Source of the DNA: Flammeovirga sp. EKP202 | GTDB taxonomy: Bacteria; Bacteroidota; Bacteroidia; Cytophagales; Flammeovirgaceae | Direction: 5' to 3' | Assembly (NCBI RefSeq): GCF_014534745.1 | Contig: NZ_JACVVP010000011.1 | Coordinates: 62,001 to 126,000 of the forward strand | DNA: 64,000 bases | Shown here: one piece after another, positions 62,498 through 64,000 of the stretch | How the letters are laid out: each line of letters starts with the position of its first letter | How positions within the stretch are numbered: position 1 is the first letter of the stretch | Notes under the pieces: model-generated | Told to the model about the DNA's origin: nothing | Databases searched by the model: none | The model's input: the letters and a program-made list of their open reading frames with translations, nothing else | Program-made: the position numbers and the translations under genes

Positions 62498-64000
62498 TTA
62501 TAATTCTTTTGCAGAGGTATTCGCTTTGATCTGTCTTAATTCAAATCCGTTTAAAACCACTGGAACATCTTGTGCATGATTTTGTAATGTTAATTTTACA
62601 TCACCACTTCCATCAGAAGTAATCACAAATTTTGCTTTGGCAGGGTAGAGGTTACCTAGTTTGGTACCACTTGTGGGTTCAATAGCGTTTACAACGGTTC
62701 TTTTACCTTTGCTGTCATTTGCAACAATTTGATATGTGTTTAACTTCTTCTCTAAAATTGCCGTTCCTTTTACTCTTGCGAGTACTTTAATCGAATGATG
62801 GTAAGTAATAATTTCGTAAGTACCCTTTGGTAAGTTTTTGAATGTAACTTCCAACTGATCATCACCTTTTACCTTCACTGCATCCATGGCTAAGTATGGT
62901 TGATTACCTAATAACCCAAAAGCAGTATTCCACTCTAATTTTCCATTTTTAGCACTGACTAAAACTTCAGCATTATCATATTCTTTTAAAGTGTAAGCAG
63001 AATTTGATGTGCCATCCCAACGGTTCCACCCGAATTGTAATAACTGATCATCTCCACCCATATCCACTTTTACGATAGGATAGTTTAATGCCTCTTTGAT
63101 TCGTTGTTGACGAATATCTTTATTGTAAGACACTGTTTTACTTTCAATCGTTGCAGGCTTTAAGCCTTTTGCTTTAGCGGTGATTTTAAATGAACCTTCT
63201 TTTAAAGTAGATCGTAATACAATAGAAGCTGTACCCCAATAGGCTTTGTTTGGATTTGCTCCAATTTCAGCATCTCCTACAAGGATACCTTCACCTTCAA
63301 TTTTAAATGAAACCATCGATTCATTATTGACAACGTGGTTTCCATTTTTATCCAAGATATATGCTCTTACCATTCTCATGTCTGAACCACTTGCAAGGAT
63401 AGGGGTGTTTTGCTCTTCAATTTCTAATTTCAATTGATAAGCTTTACCGTATTTGTTGAGGGTGAAATCAGCCACTTCAACACCTCTGATAAATCCTTTC
63501 GCTTTCAAATCACCTTTCTCTTCATTCAGTAAGAAAGTATAGGAAGGTGAATTACAGTGGCTTCTGTTAGGATCATCATCCGGCTTCTGCTTTGCTACTA
63601 ATTTACCGTTGTTATAAAGTTCTACCTCATCGCAGTTACTGAAAACCACTACTTTATTGTCTCTACTAGCTCGTTCATCTCCGATATAAACCATTGGTGT
63701 AGTGGTCATTTCAGACTTGTACCAGAAGTTGACCGGATTTGGAACTCTGTAAATAGAGAAAGGTCTTCTCGGTTGCATTCCCCAATCTTTTTGGAAAGAG
63801 AAATAATCGTGAGCGGTCCAAAGTGCTACACCAAAACGATTGGCTGAAGCTTTTGATTTCGATACTTCGAATTGGTTCTTCAAAGCATCATAAGATGAAC
63901 CGTGTTCACATAAGAAAGAGAAATCATTTTCAGTAACTGGCATATTTTGATAATCCATTGGAGTATAGATATCACAAATACCCGAGTGAACAGGCCCTGT
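62498..64000 (-). CDS. GH2-like glycoside hydrolase, C-terminal part (runs off the window)
   Basis: The frame is open from the window edge (TGPVHSGICDIYTPMDYQNM…) to 62498, about 500 residues. ENDFSFLCEHGSS, then NRFGVALWTAHDYFS and NFWYKSEMTTTPMVYIGDE correspond to the end of a GH2 TIM barrel. The region VVFSNCDEVELYNNGKLVAK is the DUF4982-like domain, followed by an Ig/Big1-like domain (MVRAYILDKNGNHVV…SFKIEGEGILVG). The last 200 residues form a malectin/CBM-like sandwich (VDMGGDDQLLQFGWNRWDG…). The sugar-binding domain and acid/base lie outside the window; E in FLCEHGSS may be the nucleophile. It probably belongs to the same carbohydrate-degrading region, cut off from it by the Rhs island. 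A terminator follows. Confidence 0.7.
   Translation of the reverse strand, partial: TGPVHSGICDIYTPMDYQNMPVTENDFSFLCEHGSSYDALKNQFEVSKSKASANRFGVALWTAHDYFSFQKDWGMQPRRPFSIYRVPNPVNFWYKSEMTTTPMVYIGDERASRDNKVVVFSNCDEVELYNNGKLVAKQKPDDDPNRSHCNSPSYTFLLNEEKGDLKAKGFIRGVEVADFTLNKYGKAYQLKLEIEEQNTPILASGSDMRMVRAYILDKNGNHVVNNESMVSFKIEGEGILVGDAEIGANPNKAYWGTASIVLRSTLKEGSFKITAKAKGLKPATIESKTVSYNKDIRQQRIKEALNYPIVKVDMGGDDQLLQFGWNRWDGTSNSAYTLKEYDNAEVLVSAKNGKLEWNTAFGLLGNQPYLAMDAVKVKGDDQLEVTFKNLPKGTYEIITYHHSIKVLARVKGTAILEKKLNTYQIVANDSKGKRTVVNAIEPTSGTKLGNLYPAKAKFVITSDGSGDVKLTLQNHAQDVPVVLNGFELRQIKANTSAKEL

Overview
The window looks like chromosomal DNA of a marine Bacteroidota of the Cytophagia type, most like Flammeovirga. 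This is inferred from low GC, type IX secretion C-terminal sorting domains, many Gln-ending signal peptides (…AQ), TAnnTTTG-like promoter boxes and a gene set for red-algal polysaccharide breakdown (GH86, GH2, GH3, GH28, GH29, GH43 and formylglycine sulfatases). No rRNA, tRNA, CRISPR array or complete insertion sequence was found.

Layout. 1-1721: end of a CapA-like gene and a ThrE-like exporter. 2366-18267 (+): first degradation block, with an Asp-box propeller protein, a deletion remnant of a related gene, a Big_2/T9SS protein, a DUF5060/GH140-like hydrolase, two paralogous small secreted proteins, then GH2, GH28-like, sulfatase and GH3 in a tight run ending at a strong terminator. 18346-27517 (-): GH86 agarase/porphyranase, a GyrI-like protein, and a 1,617-residue T9SS protein with two carbohydrate-binding-like modules. 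28304-36575 (-): operon of GH3, sulfatase, small secreted protein, GH2 lipoprotein and sulfatase. 36946-38565 (-): GH43. 38825-43587: old-yellow enzyme, a tiny Cys-rich lipoprotein, an orphan immunity-type island and a DTW-domain gene. 44026-47533 (+): GH43-CBM6 plus GH29. 48301-51037: NtrC-type regulator with its histidine kinase. 51288-53361: another sulfatase and a GNAT acetyltransferase. 53500-62200: an array of Rhs/YD-repeat toxin modules with immunity genes and an Rpn-type nuclease. 62498-64000: C-terminal part of a GH2-like enzyme running off the window.

How the genes fit together. GH86 would cut an agar or porphyran-type galactan outside the cell. Four S1 sulfatases, two or three GH2 enzymes, GH29 (possibly an alpha-L-galactosidase), two GH3, two GH43, the GH28-like and the DUF5060 enzymes would then trim side groups and oligosaccharides. 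No SusC/SusD pair or hybrid two-component regulator lies in the window. A shared G-tract sequence lies upstream of several of these transcription units and suggests common control from a regulator elsewhere.

The most unusual material is (i) a roughly 380-bp non-coding element with inverted termini, present six times and only between genes, and (ii) the Rhs region. There, start-less Rhs cores, toxin tips, immunity genes and terminator hairpins are arranged as cassettes bounded by recurring short palindromic repeats, with an Rpn nuclease between two cores that share long identical DNA blocks.
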